From: Flavobacterium panici
Lineage (GTDB): Bacteria; Bacteroidota; Bacteroidia; Flavobacteriales; Flavobacteriaceae
DNA length: 56,201 nt
Assembly (NCBI RefSeq): GCF_903819335.1
Contig: NZ_CAIJDE010000041.1
Coordinates: forward strand, 1 to 56,201
Direction of reading: 5' to 3'
Shown here: positions 25,634 to 34,269 of the stretch, in pieces
How the letters are laid out: every line of letters starts with the position of its first letter
How positions within the stretch are numbered: the first letter of the stretch is position 1
Translations under genes and position numbers: made by a program
The notes under the pieces: model-generated
Seen by the model: the letters and a program-made list of their open reading frames with translations, nothing else
What the model was told of the DNA's origin: nothing
Database searches by the model: none

Positions 25634-26395
25634 TTAAAATAAAATCAGCATTCCAACTTCAATTCCCCAATTATAAGATTTATGATTTCCAAAACCAACG
25701 CTCGGATGAATATATGCCATATCATTTGCCGTTATTTTTCGGCCAAATTCTACAAAAGCATTATTTGGAAACCCTTTATTTGTGTTATTATATCTAAAAG
25801 CGGCATCGGCAGCAAACCAGTTTTTTCCAAAAATATACATAAAGTAATTTTCAAAAGAGGTTGTATTGATATCGCTTCTGTTGTCTGATCCTGCGAAACT
25901 AGATTGATTTTCTATAGAACTTATCCATAATAATTTATTCATTACCAGATATTTTCCATAGAAAACAGCAGGAGCAACAACCCATTTTCCTGATCCCAAA
26001 GCAGGATCGACGGCTGAATTTGATATGACCCGAGCGCGAAAAGCAACTCCGCCATTTTTATGTTCTAAGTAAGGAATATAGCTGATTCCGACACCTATAT
26101 CTCCAATTCCGGTTTTGTTTATAGAAGAAGTATTAGTCGAAATTAATGGAAGATCGACTCTTAAATTCCAAGCCTTATTGGCAATGGGATGTAAAAATCG
26201 GAGCTGTGTTGTATTAAATGAACCGGAATCAGTATCCAGATATTCATTAAAAAGTAAAATCGTTTTTAGATAATAATGATATCGGGCTTCTGTATACACA
26301 CTGCTTGCAGTCTCATTTGTGTTTTGAGATTCCTGTGCTGTAGAAGCAAGTGAAATAAAAAATAAAATGCAGAAGTAAAGTATTGATTTTTTCAT
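25634..26395 (-). CDS. Putative outer-membrane beta-barrel protein
   Basis: A signal peptide (MKKSILYFCILFFISLASTA, cleaved before Q) is followed by alternating hydrophobic/polar strands that end in GIEVGMLILF, a C-terminal aromatic of the type used by outer-membrane barrels. At 253 residues it would form about 10-12 strands. NKTGIGDIGVGISYIPYL and GSGKWVVAPAVFYGKYL resemble the putative transporter/phenol-pathway barrel family. No specific substrate can be assigned. It is a single gene on the minus strand, upstream of nothing closely spaced (aroE stops 66 bases before its start). Confidence 0.7.
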   Translation of the reverse strand: MKKSILYFCILFFISLASTAQESQNTNETASSVYTEARYHYYLKTILLFNEYLDTDSGSFNTTQLRFLHPIANKAWNLRVDLPLISTNTSSINKTGIGDIGVGISYIPYLEHKNGGVAFRARVISNSAVDPALGSGKWVVAPAVFYGKYLVMNKLLWISSIENQSSFAGSDNRSDINTTSFENYFMYIFGKNWFAADAAFRYNNTNKGFPNNAFVEFGRKITANDMAYIHPSVGFGNHKSYNWGIEVGMLILF

Positions 26396-26460
26396 AACTA
26401 TCTACAAATGAGTAGACTAATTTACAAAAATTACTTTAATTTCCTACATTCCAAGTTTTT

Positions 26461-27210
26461 TTATTTGTTCCAGATTTTCCAGGCTTTCTCTGCCTGAAAA
26501 ATAAGCATATCATATCCGTTTTTAATTACGGCACCTCTTTCTTTGGCATTTTTAAGAAATTGAGTTTCGGCAGGATTATAAATCAAATCGTATGCAATGT
26601 GTTTTTCTGTAAAAAACTCATATGGAAGATCAGGACAAGCTTCAATATTAGGACTTGTACCAACTGGCGTGCAATTGATTATAATTTGATAATTGTCAAA
26701 AGTAGTAGCATTAATCAAGTTGTAATCAATGATATTTTCTTTTGCTTCTCTTGAAACAAAAGTATAAAGAATACCAAGTTCATCAAGTGCATAAGCTACA
26801 CCTTTTGAAGCACCGCCGGTACCAAGGATTAATGCCTTTTTATGATGCGGTTCTAATAAAGGTTTTAATGATTTTTTAAAGCCATAATAATCGGTGTTGT
26901 AACCTTTTAGTTTGCCGTTTTTGGTAAACTTAATAGTATTTACAGCACCAATTAAAGCTGCTTTTTTTGATAGTTTATCTAAAAAAGGAATTACCTGCTC
27001 TTTATAAGGAATCGTAACGTTTAAACCTTTCAAATCCGGATTGTTTTTTAATAATCCTGAAAAGTGGTTAATATCAGCAATGTCGAAGTTTTCGTAGCTG
27101 TTGCCGACGAAAATTTCATCATTAAATTTTTCTGTAAAATAACCTTTTGAAAATGAGTAACTAATATTACGGCCCAATAAGCCAAAACGCCTTTTTAAAA
27201 TATCAATCAT
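26461..27210 (-). CDS. aroE: Shikimate dehydrogenase
   Basis: AroE reduces 3-dehydroshikimate to shikimate with NADPH in aromatic amino acid synthesis. The substrate site is in FGLLGRNISYSFSK, and the catalytic pair is K70 (LNVTIPYK) and D107 (KGYNTDYYGF). The NADP loop is GTGGASKG at 130-137. At 249 residues it is slightly short but complete. The gene begins two bases after the stop of the upstream TPR gene, so the two are cotranscribed. Confidence 0.95.
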   Translation of the reverse strand: MIDILKRRFGLLGRNISYSFSKGYFTEKFNDEIFVGNSYENFDIADINHFSGLLKNNPDLKGLNVTIPYKEQVIPFLDKLSKKAALIGAVNTIKFTKNGKLKGYNTDYYGFKKSLKPLLEPHHKKALILGTGGASKGVAYALDELGILYTFVSREAKENIIDYNLINATTFDNYQIIINCTPVGTSPNIEACPDLPYEFFTEKHIAYDLIYNPAETQFLKNAKERGAVIKNGYDMLIFQAEKAWKIWNK

Positions 27211-27212
27211 TA

Positions 27213-28607
27213 TTATTTTCTGTGTTTTTCGATATAATTTCTAACTGTTTTTTTTGTCCAAACTACCGGAAATAAATCTTCGATAAGAATATAATTATCA
27301 AAGTTCAAACGCAATCCATTGCTTAAGTGGAATTTTGCCTTTGTATTGTCCTGAATCATAAAATACAATCCTGCCAAACGATATTCGATTTCGTTTTCTT
27401 CCGGAAAATATTCTGAAGCCTGAAGCAAGGTTTGAATAGCACTTTCAAATTCTCCTAAAAATTGAAGAATATCAACCCAATATAACCAGGTATCAAGAGC
27501 ATAATCTCCAAATTCAACTGCTTTTCTGTATCCAAATTCAGCCTCTTCAAAAAAGTTCATTTGTTTGTTTATCGTTGCGTAACGTTTCCAGTACAAACGA
27601 TTTTGATTATCGATTGCTAATGCTTTATTTACAAAAAATAATGCTTTTTGAAAATTCTTTTGGCGAACATGAAAATCTGTAATCGCAATCCAGCCTTTAT
27701 CTAAAAGCGGATCTTCATGAACAGTCTGGTTGTAATATTGAAGCGCTTTTACAGCATTTCCTAATTTTTCATAACATTTACCAATACGCAATAAGGCATA
27801 CGAAGTCGCATCGTCTAATTCAATAGTACGATTATAGCTTTCAATAGCTTCATTGTACTTTTTAAGACGTTCGTAAGCTTTGGCTTTTTCCATAAACGCA
27901 CCTAAAAACTCATCGTCGATTAGGGTTGCATAATCAAAAGCACGAATAGCACTTTCATATTCTTTTACGCCATAATGCAGTCTTCCAAGCTGGTGCCATG
28001 CAATTTCGCTATATGGGTTTTTGTTGATGTAATCGTTCAGATAAACAATAGCTTCCTGATTTTGATCTAAAAATTCAAAACAGTAAACCACGTTATATAA
28101 GGCAGATTGATCTTCTAAATCTTCTTCAAGACATTTGATGAAGCTTTCTTTTGCCAGTTCAAGATTATCCATAAAAAGATATTCCATTCCAATCAAGTTG
28201 TACACGTCGGCGTAGTCATCAGTATATTGCAGGGCAATTTTAAGTAATTCTACCGCTTTCTCGTGTTGATCTCTTTTAGAACAAATATTTGCTTTTTGGA
28301 TATAAATTTCCTCGTTGTTTGGTTCGATTGCATACAACTCGTTTAAAAGCTTCTCAGCTATTTCAAGTTTGTCTTCGTAAACCAGCATTTCTACTTGTAC
28401 TAATTTTAAGCCTGTAGATTTTGGATGTTGGTCTAATGCAAGTTTTAAGGCCTTTTTTGCTAAATTAGCCTTGCCTATATCTAAATAATGAAGAATAATT
28501 TCTTCAAATTCTTCAGAATCAAAAAAGAGCACTTTGTTAGTTTTTAACATCGACTCAAATTTCGATAAGGATAGGTTATAATCTTCTTCTTCGTTGCTTA
28601 ATTGCAT
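27213..28607 (-). CDS. Cytoplasmic tetratricopeptide-repeat protein
   Basis: This 464-residue protein has no signal peptide and consists of about 11-12 TPR units across its length, for example KALKLALDQHPKSTGLKLVQ, IALQYTDDYADVYNLIGMEY and YNRTIELDDATSYALLRIGK. It should act as a binding scaffold; the partner is unknown. Its stop lies two bases before the aroE start. The start region (AAATAAAACAAAGT before the ATG) is identical to that of the RimB-RimK gene. Confidence 0.85.
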   Translation of the reverse strand: MQLSNEEEDYNLSLSKFESMLKTNKVLFFDSEEFEEIILHYLDIGKANLAKKALKLALDQHPKSTGLKLVQVEMLVYEDKLEIAEKLLNELYAIEPNNEEIYIQKANICSKRDQHEKAVELLKIALQYTDDYADVYNLIGMEYLFMDNLELAKESFIKCLEEDLEDQSALYNVVYCFEFLDQNQEAIVYLNDYINKNPYSEIAWHQLGRLHYGVKEYESAIRAFDYATLIDDEFLGAFMEKAKAYERLKKYNEAIESYNRTIELDDATSYALLRIGKCYEKLGNAVKALQYYNQTVHEDPLLDKGWIAITDFHVRQKNFQKALFFVNKALAIDNQNRLYWKRYATINKQMNFFEEAEFGYRKAVEFGDYALDTWLYWVDILQFLGEFESAIQTLLQASEYFPEENEIEYRLAGLYFMIQDNTKAKFHLSNGLRLNFDNYILIEDLFPVVWTKKTVRNYIEKHRK

Positions 28608-28763
28608 ACTTTGTTTTATTTGAAATTAGCCTGTTATAAATTTAGGCAACCATATAATTGATGTGGGGAAGGGAAATTAATTGTTTTGAACAATTTAATT
28701 AACAATGAATTTAGAATTTACGTCCCAAATGTAGTTATAATCTTCTGATCTTTAAAAGATTAT

Positions 28764-29957
28764 TTAATTATTGCCCGCTTTTAATATTTCATCCATAACA
28801 TTTAAAATTATGGAACATCCTTCTCTTATTTCTTCTTCAGAAATTGTAAGCGGCGGCGTTATCCGGATTGCACATCCTTCAAACAAAAGCCAAAACAGTA
28901 TTAGCCCTTTGTCCTGGCAGTTTAAAATAACCTGATTGGTTATATCTGCCGTTTCAGTCATTGCTGCAAGCATTAATCCCTTTCCTCTAACTTCCTTTAT
29001 CAAAGGATGTACCAAAAGCGATCTGAACAGTTTTTCCTTCTCTAATGCTTCCTGCATTAAATTTGTCTCAGTTAATTCCTGCAAAGTCGCTAAACAAGCT
29101 GACGCAATGACAGGATGACCTCCAAATGTGGTGATATGTCCAAGTTTAGGATTTTCGGTTAAAAGGTCCATTCTCTCTGCCGAAGCTGTAAAAGCACCAA
29201 CAGGCATTCCGCCTCCCATACCTTTTCCCATTACGACAATATCTGGAATTACATCGTAGGTTTGAAAGCCAAAAAGTTTTCCTGTTCTTCCAAAACCCGG
29301 CTGAATTTCATCTACAATCATCAACGCTCCAACCTCGTCACAACGCTTACGGACTTTTTGCAGAAAGTTATTTTCCGGCTGAATAAATCCGGCACCGCCC
29401 TGAATTGTTTCTAAAAGAATGGCTGCGGTTCTGGTTGTTATTTTTTCTAAATCGGCTTCATTATTAAATGTAATGAAATCTACATCTGGAAGCAGCGGGC
29501 GAAAAGCTCGTTTGCGTTCTTCAAATCCCATAACACTCATAGAACCCATTGTGTTTCCGTGATAGGCGTTATGGCAAGAAATAAGCTGACTGCGTCCTGT
29601 TGTTCGTTTTGCTAGTTTTAAAGCGCCTTCGATTGCTTCTGTTCCTGAATTTACTAAATACGTTTTGTTTAGTGATTCCGGAAGGAGTGAGGCCATTAAT
29701 TTGCAATACTGAACTGCCGGACTCTGCGAATATTCCCCGTAAACCATTACGTGTGAATATTTGTCTAACTGGTCTTTTATGGCCTGATTTACCCTCGGAT
29801 GCTGATGACCAAGTGTACAAGCCGAAACTCCGGCAACAAAGTCTAAATATTTTTTATCGTTTGTATCGTATATGTATGATCCAATGGCGTGCGAAACTTC
29901 CATTCCTAAAGGATAAGGAGAAGTTTGTGCCTGGTATTTTATAAAATCTGGGTTCAT
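28764..29957 (-). CDS. Class III (acetylornithine/GABA-type) aminotransferase
   Basis: This PLP enzyme moves an amino group between an omega-amine or amino acid and an oxo-acid. The PLP lysine is K245 in VVMGKGMGGGMPVGAF, and the ring-nitrogen aspartate is D216 in IVDEIQPGFGRTG. The phosphate-binding NSGTEAIEGALKLA is at 103-116. At 397 residues it has the length of the ArgD/GabT group. No arg or gab genes lie nearby, so the substrate is open. It follows the OstA-like gene after a 311-base repeat-filled spacer. Confidence 0.88.
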   Translation of the reverse strand: MNPDFIKYQAQTSPYPLGMEVSHAIGSYIYDTNDKKYLDFVAGVSACTLGHQHPRVNQAIKDQLDKYSHVMVYGEYSQSPAVQYCKLMASLLPESLNKTYLVNSGTEAIEGALKLAKRTTGRSQLISCHNAYHGNTMGSMSVMGFEERKRAFRPLLPDVDFITFNNEADLEKITTRTAAILLETIQGGAGFIQPENNFLQKVRKRCDEVGALMIVDEIQPGFGRTGKLFGFQTYDVIPDIVVMGKGMGGGMPVGAFTASAERMDLLTENPKLGHITTFGGHPVIASACLATLQELTETNLMQEALEKEKLFRSLLVHPLIKEVRGKGLMLAAMTETADITNQVILNCQDKGLILFWLLFEGCAIRITPPLTISEEEIREGCSIILNVMDEILKAGNN

Positions 29958-29961
29958 TTTT

Positions 29962-30268
29962 TTTAAGATGCTAAGTTGCTGAGATGCTAAGATTCTTAGA
30001 TTTTTATTTCAGGTTTAAAGTTTCAGGTTGCTGAAAACTGTGACTGAGACTAAAAACTGAAACTAATTTTTTAACGCAAAGATCGCAAAGATTTACGCAA
30101 AGTTTGTAAGGTTAAAATTAAGATTGCATTGTTAATGCAAAGATTTCAAAGCTAAGGCTGAAAATTAAAATGTGTTTAAGCTTCAGGCTTCTGAAAATTG
30201 AGACTGAAAACTGCAAATAATTTTACCACAAAGTCTGTAAACTGTAAACTGCGACTGAAAACTGAAAA
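29962..30268. repeat. Composite repeat spacer
   Basis: This spacer is a mosaic of the window's dispersed words: GATGCTAAG and CTTAG, ACTGAAAACTG and GACTGA, and TTTTTTAACGCAAAGATCGC followed by AAAGATTTACGCAAAG. No gene or clear terminator is visible. Confidence 0.7.
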
Positions 30269-31945
30269 CTATTTAACTTTAGGTTTAGTCTCTGTTTTCA
30301 CAGCTGGTTTTTTCTTGTCGTAATTCAAAGTCTCTTTCCTGACTTTCATAGGAACGTTTTTATCTTTTTCTTCCTGATCTTTTCCTTCCTTGACTAATTT
30401 GTCGTTCATTTCATTTTCTTCGGCAGTAAAAATGTCATCTTTCGATTTTATTCTTTCGTCACCGCGCCAGACAAAACCGCGCAGTTTACGGGCATTTTCA
30501 GGTAAATCTTCTTCGGGGAAAATATCTCCGTCAACACGATTAAAAAACGTAATCGTTTCTACGGCATTATTCTCCAGAATCAGGTTTATTTTACTGCTGA
30601 CATTTTTATTAATTCCGATTAATTCATTGGCGTCATTCCGCATAAAATAGACGACTTCGGTATTTTTGACGACGTCAACATCGTGGAGTTTTCCTTCTTT
30701 AAACTTTCCAAATAAATTGAGTCCCTTGACCTGATTATATCCGGTTCCTAAAGTGTCCTTGGAGATGAGGAAGGTGTTATTAATAACTTTTAATGAATCT
30801 AATTTTTTGGTATTGTTATCGCCAATTAAATGCATTAAATCGCCTGTAATCTGACTGTCGCCGTTCCATAAAATCGGGCTTCCAATTAGTTTTGTTAAAG
30901 CGGTTTTAGAATTTGAATGTATCGAATCACATTTTCCGCTCATGTCGGTTTTATAAAAACGAACATTTTTAAACGCTCTCAAAATTCGTTCACCTTCTTT
31001 TCCGGTAACCATTAATCTTTGTCCGTGAATGTAAACTGAATCGTTTTCGACTAAATTAATAGCAACGGCTCTTTTGGTTACAAACATTGAATCTTTTAGT
31101 TTATAAATCTCTGCATAATGACCTTTTACAAGCCCTTTATTAATAGAATCCGTGATTTTTACATTTCGCGTTGCCGATGCAAATTCGGTGTTTCGATTAT
31201 AAAATAAACTATCTCCTTCAATGAGTCGGTCATCGTATTTTATGTATGATTTCCGTAAAAAATGAGCGAGGTTTTTCTTGGTGTCGTAAAACCCTTTTTC
31301 GGTATAAATATAATTGGCTTTACTGGTAATTGTTGACGGACCAAGTAAATAAGTATGCCCTGAATTACTGTAATAATCCAAATGATTTGATTTTATAACA
31401 TACTTCGGGTTCGTAATCGTAACTTCTGTCAAAAACTGAAATTTTTTCTCAGCGACAAAATACCTTCCGGATTTACTCACTAAAGTATTGTCTTTGTTCA
31501 CGATAGTACCTTTTGTATTATAGAAAACTTCTTGGGTATTTCGGTCAAAATTAATAGTGTCTGTTTGCAGAGTTGCATCTGGCGAAGTCATTACAGCATC
31601 TCCAGTTGCAAAAGCTTTTTTCATATTTCCGTTATATTCGGCATATTTACTATTTAAAAACAAAGTATCACCTTGTACTAATTGTACATTTCCAAAGGCT
31701 TTTAAATAATTTTCTTTCTGAAAATAATACGCTTTATTACAGGTAAGCACTACTCCGTCATGGTTTACTTTTACGTTTCCGGTAAGCAAGACCGCATCAG
31801 GCGCTGTAGCCTGATCCACATCTAAATAATCAGAATGTTCTATGTTGATTTTTTTAGGTCCCTGCACTTTTTTTGGTGCTTGCGCAGAAATGATTTGAAC
31901 ACTTAATAAAAGCAGACAAGATATAAAAAAGAGTAATTTCTTCAA
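30269..31945 (-). CDS. OstA-like (LptA/LptD N-terminal fold) exported protein
   Basis: The 558-residue protein has a signal peptide (MKKLLFFISCLLLLSVQIISA, cleaved before Q) and repeated OstA-type beta-jellyroll units, for example DAVLLTGNVKVNHDGVVLTC, YYFQKENYLKAFGNVQLVQG and FNSKY-type segments up to about residue 330. This fold forms the lipopolysaccharide bridge (LptA) and the N-domain of LptD, so a role in outer-membrane lipid transport is likely. There is no LptD barrel. The C-terminus is basic and lysine-rich. The start is TTG (31945); no ATG is near, and an exact -7 box lies 17 bases upstream. Confidence 0.82.
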   Translation of the reverse strand: MKKLLFFISCLLLLSVQIISAQAPKKVQGPKKINIEHSDYLDVDQATAPDAVLLTGNVKVNHDGVVLTCNKAYYFQKENYLKAFGNVQLVQGDTLFLNSKYAEYNGNMKKAFATGDAVMTSPDATLQTDTINFDRNTQEVFYNTKGTIVNKDNTLVSKSGRYFVAEKKFQFLTEVTITNPKYVIKSNHLDYYSNSGHTYLLGPSTITSKANYIYTEKGFYDTKKNLAHFLRKSYIKYDDRLIEGDSLFYNRNTEFASATRNVKITDSINKGLVKGHYAEIYKLKDSMFVTKRAVAINLVENDSVYIHGQRLMVTGKEGERILRAFKNVRFYKTDMSGKCDSIHSNSKTALTKLIGSPILWNGDSQITGDLMHLIGDNNTKKLDSLKVINNTFLISKDTLGTGYNQVKGLNLFGKFKEGKLHDVDVVKNTEVVYFMRNDANELIGINKNVSSKINLILENNAVETITFFNRVDGDIFPEEDLPENARKLRGFVWRGDERIKSKDDIFTAEENEMNDKLVKEGKDQEEKDKNVPMKVRKETLNYDKKKPAVKTETKPKVK

Positions 31946-31961
31946 GTGATTAAATTTTTGT

Positions 31962-31969
31962 CAAATTTA
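31962..31969 (-). promoter_or_regulatory. Putative -7 box for the OstA-like gene
   Basis: The minus strand reads TAAATTTG, an exact TAnnTTTG match. The TTG start codon is 17 bases downstream, which supports using that TTG. Confidence 0.45.
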
Positions 31970-32024
31970 TAAAAAAGGATACAACCTTAGATTGTTATTA
32001 GCATTAATTTATATGTTTATTTTT

Positions 32025-32111
32025 AAGGTTCAAAGGTACAGAGAAACAAAGGTTCAAAGTTTTTCTGATTTTAAAACCTTTGTCACTTTGATCCTTTGTC
32101 ACTTTGAACCT
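32025..32111. repeat. Inverted repeat of the AGGTTCAAAG type
   Basis: AAGGTTCAAAGG at the left is mirrored by CTTTGAACCT at the right end, with internal ACAAAGGTTCAAAG and CTTTGTCACTTTG copies. A related stretch lies at about 6885-6910. The rest of the 31946-32284 spacer holds the divergent starts of the OstA-like and amylase genes, and an imperfect palindrome near 32152-32172 (AGTTAACG and CGTTACT). Confidence 0.7.
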
Positions 32112-32284
32112 CATCTGAATTTATTAACAAAACCGTGAACTCTCACGTTGTAGTTAACGATTTCGTTACTGCAAAATGATAAATTGAAATGGCATTCTTC
32201 GGAGTTATGAAAAATAGACTAAATTTAGGAATTGGATTTAGATTTCTAATTTCGATAAACAGATACGTTTAGATTTAAAAAACT

Positions 32285-34156
32285 ATGATAAAAAGTAAAT
32301 TTATTGCTGCGGGAATGGCCGCGGCAATGTTGTTTTCGGGTTGTAAAACAAAAGATTTAAAAATGAGTGAAGTAAAAGAGGAAAATTCAAAAGATCATAA
32401 AATTGTTGTTTACCAGGTTTTTACCCGTTTATTCGGAAATAAAAACAAAACCAATAAACCGTGGGGAACTATTGAAGAAAACGGAGTTGGAAAGTTTAAT
32501 GATTTTACAGATAAAGCGCTTCACGAAATAAAAGATTTAGGCGTAACTTATATTTGGTATACGGGTGTTCCGCATCACGCTTTGGTTCGCGATTATACGG
32601 CTTACGGAATCTCAAACGACGATCCTGAAGTGGTAAAAGGCCGTGCAGGTTCACCATATGCCGTGAAAGATTATTATAATGTAAATCCTGATTTGGCAGT
32701 AAATCCTGCCAATAGATTACAGGAATTTGAGGCTTTAATTGCTCGTACACATAAAGCAGGTTTAAAATTAATTATAGATATAGTTCCGAATCATATTGCG
32801 CGTAAATATGAAGGAAAAAATAATCCTGAAGGAGTAAGAGATTTTGGTGCCGATGATGATGTGAATGTTGAATACAAACGTGACAATAATTTCTACTATA
32901 TTCCAAATATGCATTTTGAAATTCCCGATGGAGATATTCCGTTAAACGGAGAAAAAAATGCACTTGTTGATGGTGTCTTTGATGAAAATCCGGCAAAGTG
33001 GACAGGAAATGGTTCGCGTAAAGTAAAACCGGATCAAAATGACTGGTACGAAACAGTAAAAGTAAATTATGGTGTTCGTCCCGATGGTACAAAAGATTTT
33101 CCTGAACTTCCGGCTGGTTTTGATCAAAAATCGTATGCCGAACATTTTGCATTTTGGCAGGATAAAGACGTTCCCGATTCGTGGAAAAAATTTAAATCAA
33201 TAGCTTTATACTGGACAGCAAAAGGTGTTGATGGTTTTCGTTATGATATGGCAGAAATGGTTCCATATGAATTTTGGAGCTACATGAACTCTGCAATTAA
33301 AATGAAAAATCCGAATGCTTTTTTATTGGCAGAAGTTTATAATCCAAATGAATACAGAAATTATATTCGTTTAGGAAAAATGGATTATTTGTATGATAAA
33401 GTAGAAACGTATGATAAACTGAAAGATGTTATTCGTGGAAAATCTTCTCCGGATGGATTATCGGATATTCAAAAAGGAATGGCAGATATTGAGCATCATA
33501 TGCTTCATTTTTTAGATAATCATGATGAACAACGTTTAGCTTCTCCAGAATTTGCGGGAACGCCGGAGCGCGGAAAACCTTTAATGGTAGTTTCGACAAC
33601 TTTAAGTACGTCGCCAACAATGGTTTATTTTGGACAGGAAGTAGGAGAGGCCGGAAATGAAAATGCAGGTTTTGGGACTCGTTCCAGAACTTCTATTTTC
33701 GATTATATCGGAGTTCCAAATCATCAAAAATGGATGAATGAAGGAAAATTTGACGGAGGACAATTGTCTGATTCTGAAAAGCAATTACGAGATTTTTACA
33801 AACGATTATTGAATTTCGCTATAAAAAGTCCGGCTTTAATGGGAAGCTTTCAGGAAATTCAATCAGTAAACCGTCAAAATAATGTTGGTTATGATGAATT
33901 GATTTATTCGTTTGTTCGCTGGTCTGAAAATCAAAAACTGATTATAATTGCTAATTTTTCTTCAGAAAAAACAAGTGAATTCGAATTAAAAATCCCATCA
34001 GATATTATTTCAAAATGGAATTTAAAAGATGGTTCTTATGTGCTTGTTAATAAATTATATTCTGAGAGTAAAACCTATTTTACTGTAAAAAATGGCGAAG
34101 GCTCGACAAGAGTTAAAATACAACCTTCAGAATCTTTTATTTATGAAGTGAAATAG
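32285..34156 (+). CDS. GH13 alpha-amylase-type lipoprotein
   Basis: The protein is a lipoprotein: signal AAGMAAAMLFSG and Cys20, so it is probably attached to the outer membrane. The GH13 barrel follows. Predicted catalytic residues are nucleophile D321 (GVDGFRYDMAEM), acid/base E350 (AFLLAEVYNP) and D414 (FLDNHDEQR). The conserved IIDIVPNH is at 163-170, and a C-terminal beta domain closes the 623 residues. A long insertion (about 185-290, rich in Asp, Asn and Pro) lies after the first conserved region, as in surface SusG-like amylases. It should cut alpha-glucans near the SusCD complex. It converges on the second GH13 gene and is the only plus-strand gene of the locus. Confidence 0.9.
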   Translation: MIKSKFIAAGMAAAMLFSGCKTKDLKMSEVKEENSKDHKIVVYQVFTRLFGNKNKTNKPWGTIEENGVGKFNDFTDKALHEIKDLGVTYIWYTGVPHHALVRDYTAYGISNDDPEVVKGRAGSPYAVKDYYNVNPDLAVNPANRLQEFEALIARTHKAGLKLIIDIVPNHIARKYEGKNNPEGVRDFGADDDVNVEYKRDNNFYYIPNMHFEIPDGDIPLNGEKNALVDGVFDENPAKWTGNGSRKVKPDQNDWYETVKVNYGVRPDGTKDFPELPAGFDQKSYAEHFAFWQDKDVPDSWKKFKSIALYWTAKGVDGFRYDMAEMVPYEFWSYMNSAIKMKNPNAFLLAEVYNPNEYRNYIRLGKMDYLYDKVETYDKLKDVIRGKSSPDGLSDIQKGMADIEHHMLHFLDNHDEQRLASPEFAGTPERGKPLMVVSTTLSTSPTMVYFGQEVGEAGNENAGFGTRSRTSIFDYIGVPNHQKWMNEGKFDGGQLSDSEKQLRDFYKRLLNFAIKSPALMGSFQEIQSVNRQNNVGYDELIYSFVRWSENQKLIIIANFSSEKTSEFELKIPSDIISKWNLKDGSYVLVNKLYSESKTYFTVKNGEGSTRVKIQPSESFIYEVK

Positions 34157-34185
34157 TCGACAATTAAACTTGTCATATTTCTGAG

Positions 34186-34263
34186 TCCTGCAAGGTTTTC
34201 AAAACCTCGTAGGTATTAATTATTTAATAATCATACCTACAAGGTTTTGAAAACCTTGCAGGA
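34186..34263. terminator. Large hairpin between the two converging GH13 genes
   Basis: TCCTGCAAGGTTTTCAAAAC at the left is mirrored by GTTTTGAAAACCTTGCAGGA at the right end (34263), with inner GTAGGTAT and ATACCTAC arms. Almost the whole 78 bases pair. It lies 29 bases after one stop and 6 bases before the other, and can end both transcripts. The same word types occur as dispersed repeats elsewhere in such genomes. Confidence 0.75.
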
Positions 34264-34269
34264 TAAAAA

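Noticed and set aside
32152..32172. LacI/MalR-type operator upstream of the amylase gene
   Set aside because: The halves AGTTAACG and CGTTACT match imperfectly, and no LacI-type regulator is in the locus. Too weak to list as a site.
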